Shown here: piece by piece, positions 1-8,537 of the stretch
Position numbering within the stretch: the stretch's first letter is position 1
How the letters are laid out: each line of letters starts with the position of its first letter
Position numbers and translations under genes: made by a program
Notes under the pieces: model-generated
Databases searched by the model: none
Told to the model about the DNA's origin: nothing
Seen by the model: the letters and a program-made list of their open reading frames with translations, nothing else
Assembly: GCF_037126245.1 (NCBI RefSeq)
Contig: NZ_CP136925.1
Span: forward strand, 2,868,001-2,932,000
Direction of reading: 5' to 3'
Origin: Mangrovimonas cancribranchiae
GTDB lineage: Bacteria; Bacteroidota; Bacteroidia; Flavobacteriales; Flavobacteriaceae
Length of the DNA stretch: 64,000 nucleotides

Positions 1-527
1 TTTCTTAATGTATTTAATTTAAACAAAAAAAATGAAGAAATAATATATGAAACATAGATGGCGTTTAAATTTAAAGGAGATACCAAATCATGATAAAATA
101 GGAAATTTCTATATTGGTATTTTTGGTACTTTAGTATGGCCATTAAGAACAGTATAACTCCTAAAACACATAATAAAACAGCATATTTTTTAAGCATTAA
201 TCGAAATTTTTGTTCTGATATCTCAGGTAAAAAAACACCAACAAGGGCAAACACAAATAAAGGAAGTTGCCTGCCAATACCATGCAATGTTGAGCTCAAA
301 TCTTGAGACCACAACAAAGAGATAAAAAAGAGAACAGAAAAAAACAACAAAGGTAAAGCTAGCTTATTAAGCTTAAACTTTTTTTCTTTTATAATCCAAA
401 CAAAAGAATATATGGCCCAAATAACAAAAGTTAGGCTACTAAAAAAATACCCAAATGGAATAGAAACAAGCAATAACAAACTCACTCCAAAAAACCCTGA
501 ATCCCAAGATTTAGTTATGTTGATCAT
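1..527 (-). CDS. O-antigen ligase/polymerase-like membrane protein, N-terminal part (cut by window edge)
   Basis: An open frame starts at ATG 527 and runs without a stop off the left edge (about 175 residues visible). It begins MINITKSWDSGFFG and has at least four hydrophobic stretches (about residues 10-45, 55-72, 85-105 and 115-135), then FYHDLVSPLNLNAIYVSY near the edge. That His-plus-Asn/Tyr pattern after a membrane segment resembles O-antigen ligase family proteins (WaaL/Wzy_C type), as far as I recall them. The start overlaps the end of the downstream-strand neighbour (the glycosyltransferase) by 17 bp, so the two are likely translated together. It would join or polymerise glycans at the periplasmic face of the inner membrane. 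It could equally be a second polymerase; without the C-terminal half I cannot tell. Confidence 0.65.
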   Translation of the reverse strand, partial: MINITKSWDSGFFGVSLLLLVSIPFGYFFSSLTFVIWAIYSFVWIIKEKKFKLNKLALPLLFFSVLFFISLLWSQDLSSTLHGIGRQLPLFVFALVGVFLPEISEQKFRLMLKKYAVLLCVLGVILFLMAILKYQKYQYRNFLFYHDLVSPLNLNAIYVSYIISSFFLFKLNTLR

Positions 528-1614
528 TACGACACTGAATTAAATAGTCTAAATACTGCTCATTTATTATTGGCCAATTATATTTTTCTCTAATTTTAGA
601 AATATTGTTCTCTATTTTAATTAGATTATCTTGTTTGTTAATTGATATCATTAAATTTGATACCTCATCTACAGATTTAAAATAGAATGCGTCTTCTTCT
701 AAAATAGCTTTGTTGAATACATTTTTATGTGCAGCAATTAAAGCTCTAGAACCCATAGCCTCTAATAAAGATGGGTTTGTCCCTCCAACTGAATGGCCAT
801 GAAAATACAACTGACAGTAACACCTTAAATGATTTAAAAAATTTAAATCATATACAGCTCCTATAAAACGAATGTTTTTGTTTTTAGAAAACTTCTCTTT
901 TAAATATCTTCCAAAAATAGTTGTTTCGGCATTACCTACTACACAAAAGGTTTTTTTAGAATTGCTTTTCACAAAACCATCCAATATCATTTCTATATTG
1001 TTTTCAGGTTCCATTCTTGCTATTAACACAAAATATTCATTAGGAATCAAATCATAATTAGCAATAATTTTTTCATTTGAAGGCGAAAAGATACTAGAAC
1101 CGTAGGCTATAAATTTAGATGTTACATCATACTTTGTCTTTATATAATCTTGAATTCCTATTGAGTCTGAAATTAAATAGTCACTTGTTTTAATAGCCCA
1201 TTTTTCAGCATACATTAAAAACTTTTGAACTTTTTTAGAATATTTGCTTCTTTTCCATTCCAAACCATCCATATTTGTAACTATTGTTGCTTTTTTAGGA
1301 AGAAACCTTCCCCAAACCGAACTACTCGTATACCCTAATTGCAATATAATGTCAAAGTTTCTTTTTCTTGCATCTTTTATGCAGTTTAAGTCATAAATAA
1401 ACTGTCCTACTGTTCCTATTTTGTTTTCTGGATCATAACAATGAATTAAGGTAACGTCCTTATATTTTTTTTCTTGATACGGATGGTTATGAGAGTTATA
1501 TACAAATACATCATGGCCTTCTGTTTGAGCATGAACAGCAAAAAACTCCGCAAACTGTTCAAAGCCACCATGATGATTAGGTATCCCTCTTGTCCCTAAA
1601 ATCCCTATTTTCAT
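511..1614 (-). CDS. Glycosyltransferase, GT4 fold with DUF1972-type N-terminus
   Basis: This 367-residue cytosolic protein starts MKIGILGTRGIPNHHGGFEQ, the glycine-rich opening of the DUF1972 group of retaining glycosyltransferases (rhamnosyl- and related transferases). A GT4-like C-terminal half carries GSSIFSPSNE, then FVLIARMEPENN (about 195-206), and a late SLLEAMGSRALIAAH acidic motif (about 283-297) where family members bind the nucleotide sugar. It would add one sugar, possibly rhamnose given the dTDP-rhamnose genes nearby, to the lipid-linked repeat unit. ATG at 1614 shares an ATGA overlap with the polymerase gene stop, and the 3' end overlaps the next membrane-protein gene. The sugar specificity cannot be read from sequence. 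Confidence 0.85.
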   Translation of the reverse strand: MKIGILGTRGIPNHHGGFEQFAEFFAVHAQTEGHDVFVYNSHNHPYQEKKYKDVTLIHCYDPENKIGTVGQFIYDLNCIKDARKRNFDIILQLGYTSSSVWGRFLPKKATIVTNMDGLEWKRSKYSKKVQKFLMYAEKWAIKTSDYLISDSIGIQDYIKTKYDVTSKFIAYGSSIFSPSNEKIIANYDLIPNEYFVLIARMEPENNIEMILDGFVKSNSKKTFCVVGNAETTIFGRYLKEKFSKNKNIRFIGAVYDLNFLNHLRCYCQLYFHGHSVGGTNPSLLEAMGSRALIAAHKNVFNKAILEEDAFYFKSVDEVSNLMISINKQDNLIKIENNISKIREKYNWPIINEQYLDYLIQCRNDQHN

Positions 1615-2894
1615 ATATGCTTATTCTTTAAAAGTAAACTTTCCTTTTTAATCTTTAACCCAAGCATTAAACCTAATAAAATGGCTAAGGTATAACCCAT
1701 ATTATAAATTCCTGTTATTACTAACGTAGAAAAAGTAAGATACATACCCAATCCTGAAATTATCCTATTAAACATTATACTCTCATAAGCAGGTGTGCTT
1801 TTATAAATACCTGCATATAATGAATGTAACCAGAACAACAAAAATAAAAGACCTAATACACCTGATTTAAAAATCACATATACATAGCCATTATGGATAT
1901 GAGGAATAAATTGTAAATCCGATTCTCCTAATGGAGCTTCAAACCCTAAATCTACTAATCCTCCTAGACCCATTCCGGAAATGTAAGGTAACAGGCTACC
2001 TTCGTTGCCCATCGTATCAAATGCTTTTTTGGCTTCGTAAGCCCTCCAACCATCCCAAAGCTGGCTGTGGTCAGAAGTATCTATTTCAGAATCAAAAATC
2101 TCTGAAGGAGCCATTTGTAGTTTATAAAAAAAAGATTCGATTCCTGTTGCTTGTCGATCAATATCCATAAACTGTAGGGACACCATAAATGTCACAAAAA
2201 ATGCAAACACTCCGATTAAGTAAATGACTTGTTTTTTATTTATTTGAGTAAATCCATAAAAAGATATTAAAAAGATAGCCAAAGCAATAAATGTAGTTCG
2301 AGATAAGTATAGTGTGATTGAAATAAAAACAACAACAATAAACCACCTTTTAAATCTTTTAGAAAACAAATCAAACTCTTTCTTTCTCAGAAAAACTACA
2401 AAAAAACTAAAAATAAAAGCCTCAAAATCACTACCCTTCCCTCCAATATATCTAATTAAAGCTGTATCCCATTCTCCTTTTAAAAATATTATGATAGTTA
2501 AGATATGAATAATGGATGTAATAAAACAAATAAGCACTAAGGCTTTTAAAATAAATCTTTTATTATTGAACATTTGCACAAAATAACACCCAAAACAAAT
2601 AGCTATTATTGGCTTTGTTAAATATAAGGTGTCTTTTATAATATCATAAAATTGAGGATTGTAAAACACTGAGCTAAATAAAGCTATAATAAAAATAGCT
2701 ATCAGTGGTAATATCATATTTAAAAAGTCAGTATATACCTTAAATCTTTTTAAAAAAAAGTAGGCGCTAAAAAAAAATAAGACTATAAATTTTAATTCAA
2801 CTCCTGTTTTTGAATTAAAAAAATACAGTAATAAAAAAAACATTACTGCTAAAAGTTTATCTTTTGATATTTTAATACTCGTTATTCTTTCCAA
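1611..2894 (-). CDS. Wzy-like polysaccharide polymerase (O-antigen polymerase family)
   Basis: A 427-residue, strongly hydrophobic protein with about ten to twelve predicted membrane helices and one longer polar loop (about residues 250-330, rich in acidic residues). This is the layout of Wzy polymerases and O-antigen ligase-like proteins. In a Wzx/Wzy pathway it would link flipped repeat units in the periplasmic leaflet. It follows the sulfotransferase gene with a 13-bp overlap and ends in an ATGA overlap with the glycosyltransferase. The longest frame opens with TTG at 2894; the next in-frame ATG is at 2843 (residue 18, just before the first membrane helix), so the start is uncertain. Base composition is very AT-rich, as in the genes on both sides. 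Family members diverge greatly, so the call rests on topology and context. Confidence 0.75.
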   Translation of the reverse strand: MERITSIKISKDKLLAVMFFLLLYFFNSKTGVELKFIVLFFFSAYFFLKRFKVYTDFLNMILPLIAIFIIALFSSVFYNPQFYDIIKDTLYLTKPIIAICFGCYFVQMFNNKRFILKALVLICFITSIIHILTIIIFLKGEWDTALIRYIGGKGSDFEAFIFSFFVVFLRKKEFDLFSKRFKRWFIVVVFISITLYLSRTTFIALAIFLISFYGFTQINKKQVIYLIGVFAFFVTFMVSLQFMDIDRQATGIESFFYKLQMAPSEIFDSEIDTSDHSQLWDGWRAYEAKKAFDTMGNEGSLLPYISGMGLGGLVDLGFEAPLGESDLQFIPHIHNGYVYVIFKSGVLGLLFLLFWLHSLYAGIYKSTPAYESIMFNRIISGLGMYLTFSTLVITGIYNMGYTLAILLGLMLGLKIKKESLLLKNKHI

Positions 2895-3751
2895 ATTGAT
2901 AAGTTTAATTCAAGCTTTTTTTCTAGCATTTCAACTTCTTCAATATAGTACTTTGAAAAAAATTCTTTCTTACTTTCTAAAGATAATCTATCTTTTTTTC
3001 CCTCTTTTAGGTTAAGTGACTCTAAAGATTGCATAATTTTTCTTTTAAAATCTCTAGATTTTATAAACTTTCCTATTAATTTCTTGAGGACATTATCTTT
3101 ATATATAAACTTTTGTATTTTTTTAAATCTAGGAGATGATGCAGGGTTACTTATTCTACTAGTATCATAAGAATACTCTGGAAGCCCTATAAAGTCAGAA
3201 ATCTCGTTAATACTTTTCTCTGTATTCTTGATAAAGTCTTCAAAAAGTACTATTTTAATATTATCAATACCGAAATATTTTTCAAAAGCTAATATTTGAT
3301 TTAAATAATAACCCCTAGAAAGATAACTATAATGCATCGCATCTGAATCGGTTTTTATACGATCTTTTTCTAAACTTAAGGCTTTTTCAAAAGTTAAGCT
3401 TTCTAATCCTCTTCTTTTAGTCATAAGATAATGAGAGTATGCTCTATCTATAGGGTTTCTAATTATAAATAGAATTTTAGTCTGACCAAAAGTCTCATAT
3501 ATACGCTTAGCAGAGTCTTTGAAGTAAGAATACTCTGGGTCAACCTCTCCAATGAACTTTGATTCGTCTCTTTCTTTAAAATAGTTATTAATATAATAGT
3601 CTTTACCTTTAGCATAAAGACTTTCATTTGAAAAAAAATGAGTTTCTTTTTTACTTGGTAAACATAAGTCTGGATGCTGGCTTAATATGTCATGAAGCGT
3701 TGTAGTCCCTCCTTTTTGTGTGCCTATACAGAAAAAATCAATTTTATTCAT
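2882..3751 (-). CDS. PAPS-dependent carbohydrate sulfotransferase
   Basis: This 289-residue protein opens MNKIDFFCIGTQKGGTTTLHDIL. The QKGGTTTL stretch (about residues 12-19) is the 5'-phosphosulfate-binding loop of the sulfotransferase family. FIIRNPIDRAYSHYLMTKRRG (about 95-115) matches the 3'-phosphate-binding segment, with the Arg and Ser expected there. It should move sulfate from PAPS to a sugar hydroxyl in the cytosol, on a nucleotide- or lipid-linked glycan. Context is strong: complete cysDNC genes for making PAPS and cysQ for removing the by-product PAP lie upstream on the same strand. It shares one base with the flippase stop and overlaps the polymerase start. The acceptor sugar is unknown. 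Confidence 0.88.
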   Translation of the reverse strand: MNKIDFFCIGTQKGGTTTLHDILSQHPDLCLPSKKETHFFSNESLYAKGKDYYINNYFKERDESKFIGEVDPEYSYFKDSAKRIYETFGQTKILFIIRNPIDRAYSHYLMTKRRGLESLTFEKALSLEKDRIKTDSDAMHYSYLSRGYYLNQILAFEKYFGIDNIKIVLFEDFIKNTEKSINEISDFIGLPEYSYDTSRISNPASSPRFKKIQKFIYKDNVLKKLIGKFIKSRDFKRKIMQSLESLNLKEGKKDRLSLESKKEFFSKYYIEEVEMLEKKLELNLSIWKE

Positions 3752-5070
3752 TAGTATTTAAATTTAAAAAAACTAAAAAAACCTAGTGTTTTTTTAATAT
3801 AAATAATACATAAAGTGTTTAATAAAACATTAGATATTAAACTAGCTATCGCAGCGCCTTTAATGCCTAAGCTTTTTATTAAATAAAAATTTAATATAAC
3901 ATTTATAAATGCACTAATTAATGTAAAGTTTCTAAACTGTTTTTGATTATTTGTCATATTCAACACTTGACCAACACTTCCAGACATTGCATTAAAAAGC
4001 ATTCCCAATGAAATGATAACTAATGTTTGGCCCCCTACTACAAACTCATCTCCAAAAAGCAGTAAGATTTTTGTTCTAAACAAAATTAAAATCATTACCA
4101 ATGGAAACGCTACCCATGTAATTAATTTTGTTGCTTTTTGAACTTCTCTTTTAATTCCTTCTATATTATTATCTGAAAATAATTTAGATATTTTTGGCGC
4201 AAGAACAGTGTTAACGGAAGCAATTATTATAAGAGCTAAAGACGCTAGTTTAAAAGCGACATTATAAACACCTAACTCACTCTTACTTACCATAGCGCCT
4301 AGCATAAAAGTATCTGTCCAATTTGAAATAAACAAAAAAGAAGCACTAATCATCATTGGCGTAGATAAACTTAGAATTGACTTATAACCTATACTCTTTT
4401 TTATATTTAATGGTATATTAAAAAAGGAAAATAGTAGAATTAACCCAAATATACCATAAGAGAATAAAAACCCTAATATTATATAATATCCGGGAAGTTG
4501 AAATTGATATGCAATTAATACACAAATTAAAATTAACAAGTTTGGAAATAAGAAGTAATAGTTTCCAAATTTTGTAAACTTTTCTTGTACTGTCAAAAAA
4601 CTAGCTGTAGTTTTATGTAGAACAAACATAAAAAAGAAAATACTTATAAAAAGTAAATAGTTTGAAAATTTTTGATTATTAAAAACTTTTATGGCTATTA
4701 AATCTTTAAAAAAGTAAAGTAAAACACCAAAGACTAATGACGCTACAAAAGTTAAGATAATAGACTTCTTTAAAAAGTTAGACTGAAGTACTCCTTTAAA
4801 ATAGTGATCATTAGTTGACCCTAACTTAACAATTGCTGTCTCCAAACCTAAGCCAAAAAACATTGCTCCAAAACTAATAAACATTTGCCCTAAAGATACC
4901 AAACCGTAGACTTCAGCTCCAAATAGATTTGTGGTTAGCATTATCCATAAAAAACTTAAAACTAAACCTAAGACTCTTCTTAAAAATACATTTCCAGAAT
5001 TGACAAAAAGCTTTTCTAAATCAAATATCGTAAGAAGCTTATTAGCTTTGTTTTTTATTTTAGTTATCAT
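3751..5070 (-). CDS. Wzx-type polysaccharide flippase (MOP superfamily)
   Basis: A 439-residue protein with about twelve hydrophobic segments evenly spread over its length. It opens with a short basic cytoplasmic stretch (MITKIKNKANKLL) and a first helix with the pattern NVFLRRVLGLVLSFLWIMLTT. The SLGQMFISFGAMFFGLGLETAIVKLG stretch is typical of polysaccharide biosynthesis (MOP/Wzx) proteins, which move undecaprenyl-linked repeat units across the inner membrane. It stands first in the tight group flippase-sulfotransferase-polymerase-glycosyltransferase, 84 bp after the lipoprotein gene. The start is ATG at 5070. The length is usual for the family. MATE-type drug export is an alternative by fold but unlikely in this setting. 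Confidence 0.85.
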   Translation of the reverse strand: MITKIKNKANKLLTIFDLEKLFVNSGNVFLRRVLGLVLSFLWIMLTTNLFGAEVYGLVSLGQMFISFGAMFFGLGLETAIVKLGSTNDHYFKGVLQSNFLKKSIILTFVASLVFGVLLYFFKDLIAIKVFNNQKFSNYLLFISIFFFMFVLHKTTASFLTVQEKFTKFGNYYFLFPNLLILICVLIAYQFQLPGYYIILGFLFSYGIFGLILLFSFFNIPLNIKKSIGYKSILSLSTPMMISASFLFISNWTDTFMLGAMVSKSELGVYNVAFKLASLALIIIASVNTVLAPKISKLFSDNNIEGIKREVQKATKLITWVAFPLVMILILFRTKILLLFGDEFVVGGQTLVIISLGMLFNAMSGSVGQVLNMTNNQKQFRNFTLISAFINVILNFYLIKSLGIKGAAIASLISNVLLNTLCIIYIKKTLGFFSFFKFKY

Positions 5071-5154
5071 AGTAACTATATGTTAACTCTAAAAAAAATA
5101 CAGCTAGCTAAAAAAACATATTTCTTTAAAGGTTTAACTGTAAAGTATCTTCTT

Positions 5155-5703
5155 TTAGAAAAAATTAAGATCAATTTTATCCTCTAAAGTCTTTCTAGAA
5201 AAAAACATCGGTTTCTGCTTTTCGTTTTTAACTGCTTTAATAGAGTTATTCTCTTTATTATATGATGCTGCTTTATTATGTTTAAAAAACTGGTAGAACA
5301 AACTATCAGGTACATCTATTTTATTATCTCCATAGCTTAAAGATACTTTGTTTATTTTTAGGACTTGATCTCCATTCTCTCCAAACTTCACTAAAATTCT
5401 CGTTGGAAGGATTTCTTCTGGTAAATTGAAATTTATTGATTGATTACCATTTGAGCCTAAAACTTCTTTTTCTAACGACTGCTTTTTAGATATTTGTTGG
5501 GTTTCAGGAGTTAAGTAGTAAAAAACTATTTTGTCATCACTTTTAATTTCAGCATCTAACTTAAAAGAAAAAAAAGGTCTGTTTTTTTCTTTTGTAATCT
5601 CTTGAGAAGGACCTACATCTTCTTTATTCGACTCTTTCTTTTCTTTACAAGAAAAGATGACTAAAAATAGAGCTGTTACAATAGTAAATATTCTTTTATT
5701 CAT
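5155..5703 (-). CDS. Small lipoprotein of the sulfation/polysaccharide locus, unknown function
   Basis: I do not recognise a named family. The 182-residue product has a lipoprotein signal with the cleavage region LVIFSC (Cys about 19), then a charged linker of about 25 residues (KEKKESNKEDVG). The body, about residues 45-130, looks like a beta-sandwich: FFSFKLDAEIKSDDKIVFYY, then a segment ending in NLPEEILPTRILVKFG, then QVLKINKVSLSYG. A similar strand pattern sits in soluble parts of some Bacteroidota glycan-related membrane proteins, in my memory, so a sugar- or polymer-contacting role is a guess. It follows cysN by 15 bp and precedes the flippase, so it probably belongs to the same transcript. 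The start is ATG at 5703. Confidence 0.6.
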   Translation of the reverse strand: MNKRIFTIVTALFLVIFSCKEKKESNKEDVGPSQEITKEKNRPFFSFKLDAEIKSDDKIVFYYLTPETQQISKKQSLEKEVLGSNGNQSINFNLPEEILPTRILVKFGENGDQVLKINKVSLSYGDNKIDVPDSLFYQFFKHNKAASYNKENNSIKAVKNEKQKPMFFSRKTLEDKIDLNFF

Positions 5704-5718
5704 AATTCATTTATTAGA

Positions 5719-6972
5719 TTAAACTATCATCCCTGCAGCAACGGTCTCATTTGTTGCATCATCTACTAAAATAATACTTCCAGTCGTACGATTCTCTCTG
5801 TAAGCATCAATCATTAATGGTTTTGTGGTACGTATTTTAACTTTAGCAATATCATTCATTGCTAAATCAGTATCGTCACTATTACGCTCTAAAGTATTGA
5901 TATCGTATTTGTAAACGACTTCTTTAATCATAGCTTTTTGATCGTTAGACGTGTGTTTAATGGTGTATTTTGCTCTAGGTTTAGCTGCACTATTATTTAA
6001 CCAACATAACATCACCTCTATGTCTTGAGATGGCTCTGGTTTATTATTAGAACGTACAATCATATCACCACGACTTATGTCTATATCATCTTCTAAAGTA
6101 ATGGAAACAGACATTGGTGCGTAAGCTTCTTCTAATTCTTTATCATGAAGGTTGATACTTTTTACTTTTGAAGTAAACCCAGAAGGCATTACTGTAACCT
6201 CATCACCTGTTCTTAAAATACCACTAGCTACACGCCCTGCATAACCTCTATAATCTATAAAACCGTCGCGTTGAGGTCTTATTACAGTTTGTACCGGAAA
6301 ACGTGCATCTACTTTATTAATATCGCTACTAATATGCATTGTCTCTAAAGTATGTAACATCGGTGCACCTTGATACCAAGGCATGTTTTCAGATTTGTTT
6401 ACCACATTATCGCCTAACAGTGCTGACATTGGTATAAAACGAACATCTTTTACAAGCATTTTTGAAGACACTTCTTCAAACTCTGACACAATATTATTAA
6501 ATACTTCTTCAGAAAAATCAACTAAATCCATTTTGTTTACACAAACAATAATGTGTGGTATTTGCAATAACGACGCTATAAATGCATGACGTTTGGTTTG
6601 CTCAATTACGCCATGTCGTGCATCAATTAGAATGGTCGCTACGTTAGCTGTTGACGCTCCAGTAACCATATTACGCGTATATTGAATATGTCCTGGTGTA
6701 TCAGCAATAATAAATTTACGCTTTGGCGTTGTAAAATATCTATAAGCAACATCAATGGTAATACCTTGCTCGCGTTCGTCTCTTAAGCCGTCTGTAAATA
6801 ATGCTAAATCGACACCTTCGTGACCTTTTTTCTTACTTGTGTTTTCAATAGCTTCTAGTTGGTCTTCAAAAATAGATTTAGAATCGTATAGCAAACGCCC
6901 TATTAATGTACTTTTTCCATCATCTACACTTCCTGCAGTTGTAAAACGTAATAATTGATTGTTGTCTAACAT
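5719..6972 (-). CDS. cysN: Sulfate adenylyltransferase subunit 1 (GTPase)
   Basis: CysN binds GTP and drives the CysD reaction that joins sulfate to ATP to give adenosine 5'-phosphosulfate in the cytosol. Visible elements are the P-loop GSVDDGKSTLIGRLL near the N-terminus, DTPGHIQYTRN (G3), NKMDLV (G4) and two downstream beta-barrel domains as in EF-Tu-like GTPases. I chose ATG 6972 (MLDNNQLLRFTTAG), which leaves 417 residues; an in-frame ATG at 6996 would add eight residues not typical of the family. There is no fused CysC domain, in line with the separate cysC nearby. It follows cysD by 64 bp and is followed closely by the lipoprotein gene. Confidence 0.95.
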   Translation of the reverse strand: MLDNNQLLRFTTAGSVDDGKSTLIGRLLYDSKSIFEDQLEAIENTSKKKGHEGVDLALFTDGLRDEREQGITIDVAYRYFTTPKRKFIIADTPGHIQYTRNMVTGASTANVATILIDARHGVIEQTKRHAFIASLLQIPHIIVCVNKMDLVDFSEEVFNNIVSEFEEVSSKMLVKDVRFIPMSALLGDNVVNKSENMPWYQGAPMLHTLETMHISSDINKVDARFPVQTVIRPQRDGFIDYRGYAGRVASGILRTGDEVTVMPSGFTSKVKSINLHDKELEEAYAPMSVSITLEDDIDISRGDMIVRSNNKPEPSQDIEVMLCWLNNSAAKPRAKYTIKHTSNDQKAMIKEVVYKYDINTLERNSDDTDLAMNDIAKVKIRTTKPLMIDAYRENRTTGSIILVDDATNETVAAGMIV

Positions 6973-7036
6973 GTTATTCTTTATATGAGCTGCCAAATTG
7001 TATTCGGCATGACAGTTAATTTTTTATTTAATTTGA

Positions 7037-7942
7037 TTAAAAATATCCTTGACGCTTACGGTCTTCCATAGCAGATTCTGATCGCTTATCGTCACTTCTG
7101 TTTCCGCGCTCGGTATTTCGCATACCAGCAACCTCAGCAGCAATCTTCTCTAATGTGTCTGCATTAGACTCTACGCCTCCTGTAATCGTAATATCTCCTA
7201 ACGTTCTAAAGCGTATCTTTTTTGTAACGATTTCTTCGTGATCTTCTAATACTAAAAACTCAGAATTTGGAATCCAAGAGTCTTGTCTCCAAACTACTTC
7301 ACGTTCGTGAGCAAAGTATAACGATGGGATAGCGATATTCTCACGTTTAATATAATTCCACACATCCATTTCTGTCCAGTTACTTATTGGGAATGCTCTA
7401 AAGTGTTCGCCTTCAAAATGCTTTCCATTAAAAATGTTCCACAGTTCTGGGCGTTGGTTTTTAGGATCCCATTGTCCAAAATCGTCTCTATGAGAAAAGA
7501 AACGCTCTTTAGCCCTTGCTTTTTCTTCGTCTCGACGTCCACCACCAATCGCACAATCTATTTTATTGGCCTCAATAGCATCAAGAAGTGTTGTAATTTG
7601 AAGGGCGTTACGCGTAGCATTTTTTCCTTTTTCTTCGGCAACACGACCTTCGTCTATAGATTCTTGCACAGAACCAACAATAAGCTGCGCGCCTAATTCT
7701 TTAATGATATTATCTCTAAATTCGATGGTTTCAGGAAAGTTATGACCTGTGTCCACGTGCATTAATGGAAATGGTATTTTAGCTGGATAAAAAGCTTTTT
7801 TAGCCAAATGTGTTACCAAAATGGAGTCTTTTCCTCCTGAAAATAAAATCACTGGGTTTTCAAATTGTGCCCAAACTTCACGTAAAACAAAAATTGCTTC
7901 ACTCTCTAATTCATCTAAATAATTTAAATAGTACTTACTCAT
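7037..7942 (-). CDS. cysD: Sulfate adenylyltransferase subunit 2
   Basis: CysD is the catalytic partner of CysN and forms adenosine 5'-phosphosulfate and pyrophosphate from ATP and sulfate. The ATP pyrophosphatase loop FSGGKDSILVTHLA is at about residues 34-47, and GGGRRDEEKARAKERFFSHRD (about 138-158) and the late NTERGNRSDDKRSESAMEDRK segment are hallmarks of the family. The length (301 residues) is normal. It overlaps the end of cysC by 8 bp and is followed by cysN, so the three are co-transcribed. No cysH (PAPS reductase) or sulfite reductase is visible in the window. Confidence 0.96.
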   Translation of the reverse strand: MSKYYLNYLDELESEAIFVLREVWAQFENPVILFSGGKDSILVTHLAKKAFYPAKIPFPLMHVDTGHNFPETIEFRDNIIKELGAQLIVGSVQESIDEGRVAEEKGKNATRNALQITTLLDAIEANKIDCAIGGGRRDEEKARAKERFFSHRDDFGQWDPKNQRPELWNIFNGKHFEGEHFRAFPISNWTEMDVWNYIKRENIAIPSLYFAHEREVVWRQDSWIPNSEFLVLEDHEEIVTKKIRFRTLGDITITGGVESNADTLEKIAAEVAGMRNTERGNRSDDKRSESAMEDRKRQGYF

Positions 7943-8537
7943 CGTTACTCGACAATTTTGGTGTTATATATTCTACGATTCGTTGCGCTGCCGCTTCTAC
8001 CGATTCGTGTTCTGTTTGTATTTCTATATCCGGATTTTCGGGCGCTTCATAAGGCGCCGAAATTCCTGTCATGTTTTTAATTTCTCCTGCGCGTGCTTTT
8101 TTGTAAAGGCCTTTTACATCACGACGCTCACATTCTTCAACACTGGTGTTTATATAAACTTCAACAAAGTTAACATCTTTAACAATACTTCTAATGTTCT
8201 CACGGTCTTTTTTATACGGCGAGACAAAAGCAGCAAGGGTGACTAAGCCAGCATCTACCATTAAATTAGCTATTTCAGCAATTCTACGGATATTTTCGGT
8301 TCTATCTTCTGGAGCAAAGGTTAAGTCTTTATTAATTCCTTTTCTAATGTTATCGCCATCAAGTGTATATGTTTTTATGCCTTTTTGATGCAGTTTTTGC
8401 TCAACAACATTAGCTATTGTTGATTTTCCTGATCCAGACAAACCCGTAAACCATATTAAAAATGACTTATGATTATTGTGTTTTTGCCTATCGTTTACAG
8501 AGATTTGATAACTATGTGGGATGATATTTTTTTTCAT
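7935..8537 (-). CDS. cysC: Adenylylsulfate kinase
   Basis: CysC phosphorylates adenosine 5'-phosphosulfate on the 3' hydroxyl to give PAPS, the donor for sulfotransferases. The Walker A loop GLSGSGKSTIA (about residues 32-42), the LDGDNIR motif (about 59-65), the FVSPYKKDRENIR stretch and FVEVYINTSVEECERRDVKGLY are all present and diagnostic. Its 200 residues match the single-domain enzyme. The start overlaps the DUF2061 gene in an ATGA arrangement and the end overlaps cysD by 8 bp, so translation is probably coupled. In a cluster with a sulfotransferase and without reductases, its PAPS most likely serves sulfation. Confidence 0.96.
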   Translation of the reverse strand: MKKNIIPHSYQISVNDRQKHNNHKSFLIWFTGLSGSGKSTIANVVEQKLHQKGIKTYTLDGDNIRKGINKDLTFAPEDRTENIRRIAEIANLMVDAGLVTLAAFVSPYKKDRENIRSIVKDVNFVEVYINTSVEECERRDVKGLYKKARAGEIKNMTGISAPYEAPENPDIEIQTEHESVEAAAQRIVEYITPKLSSNDE

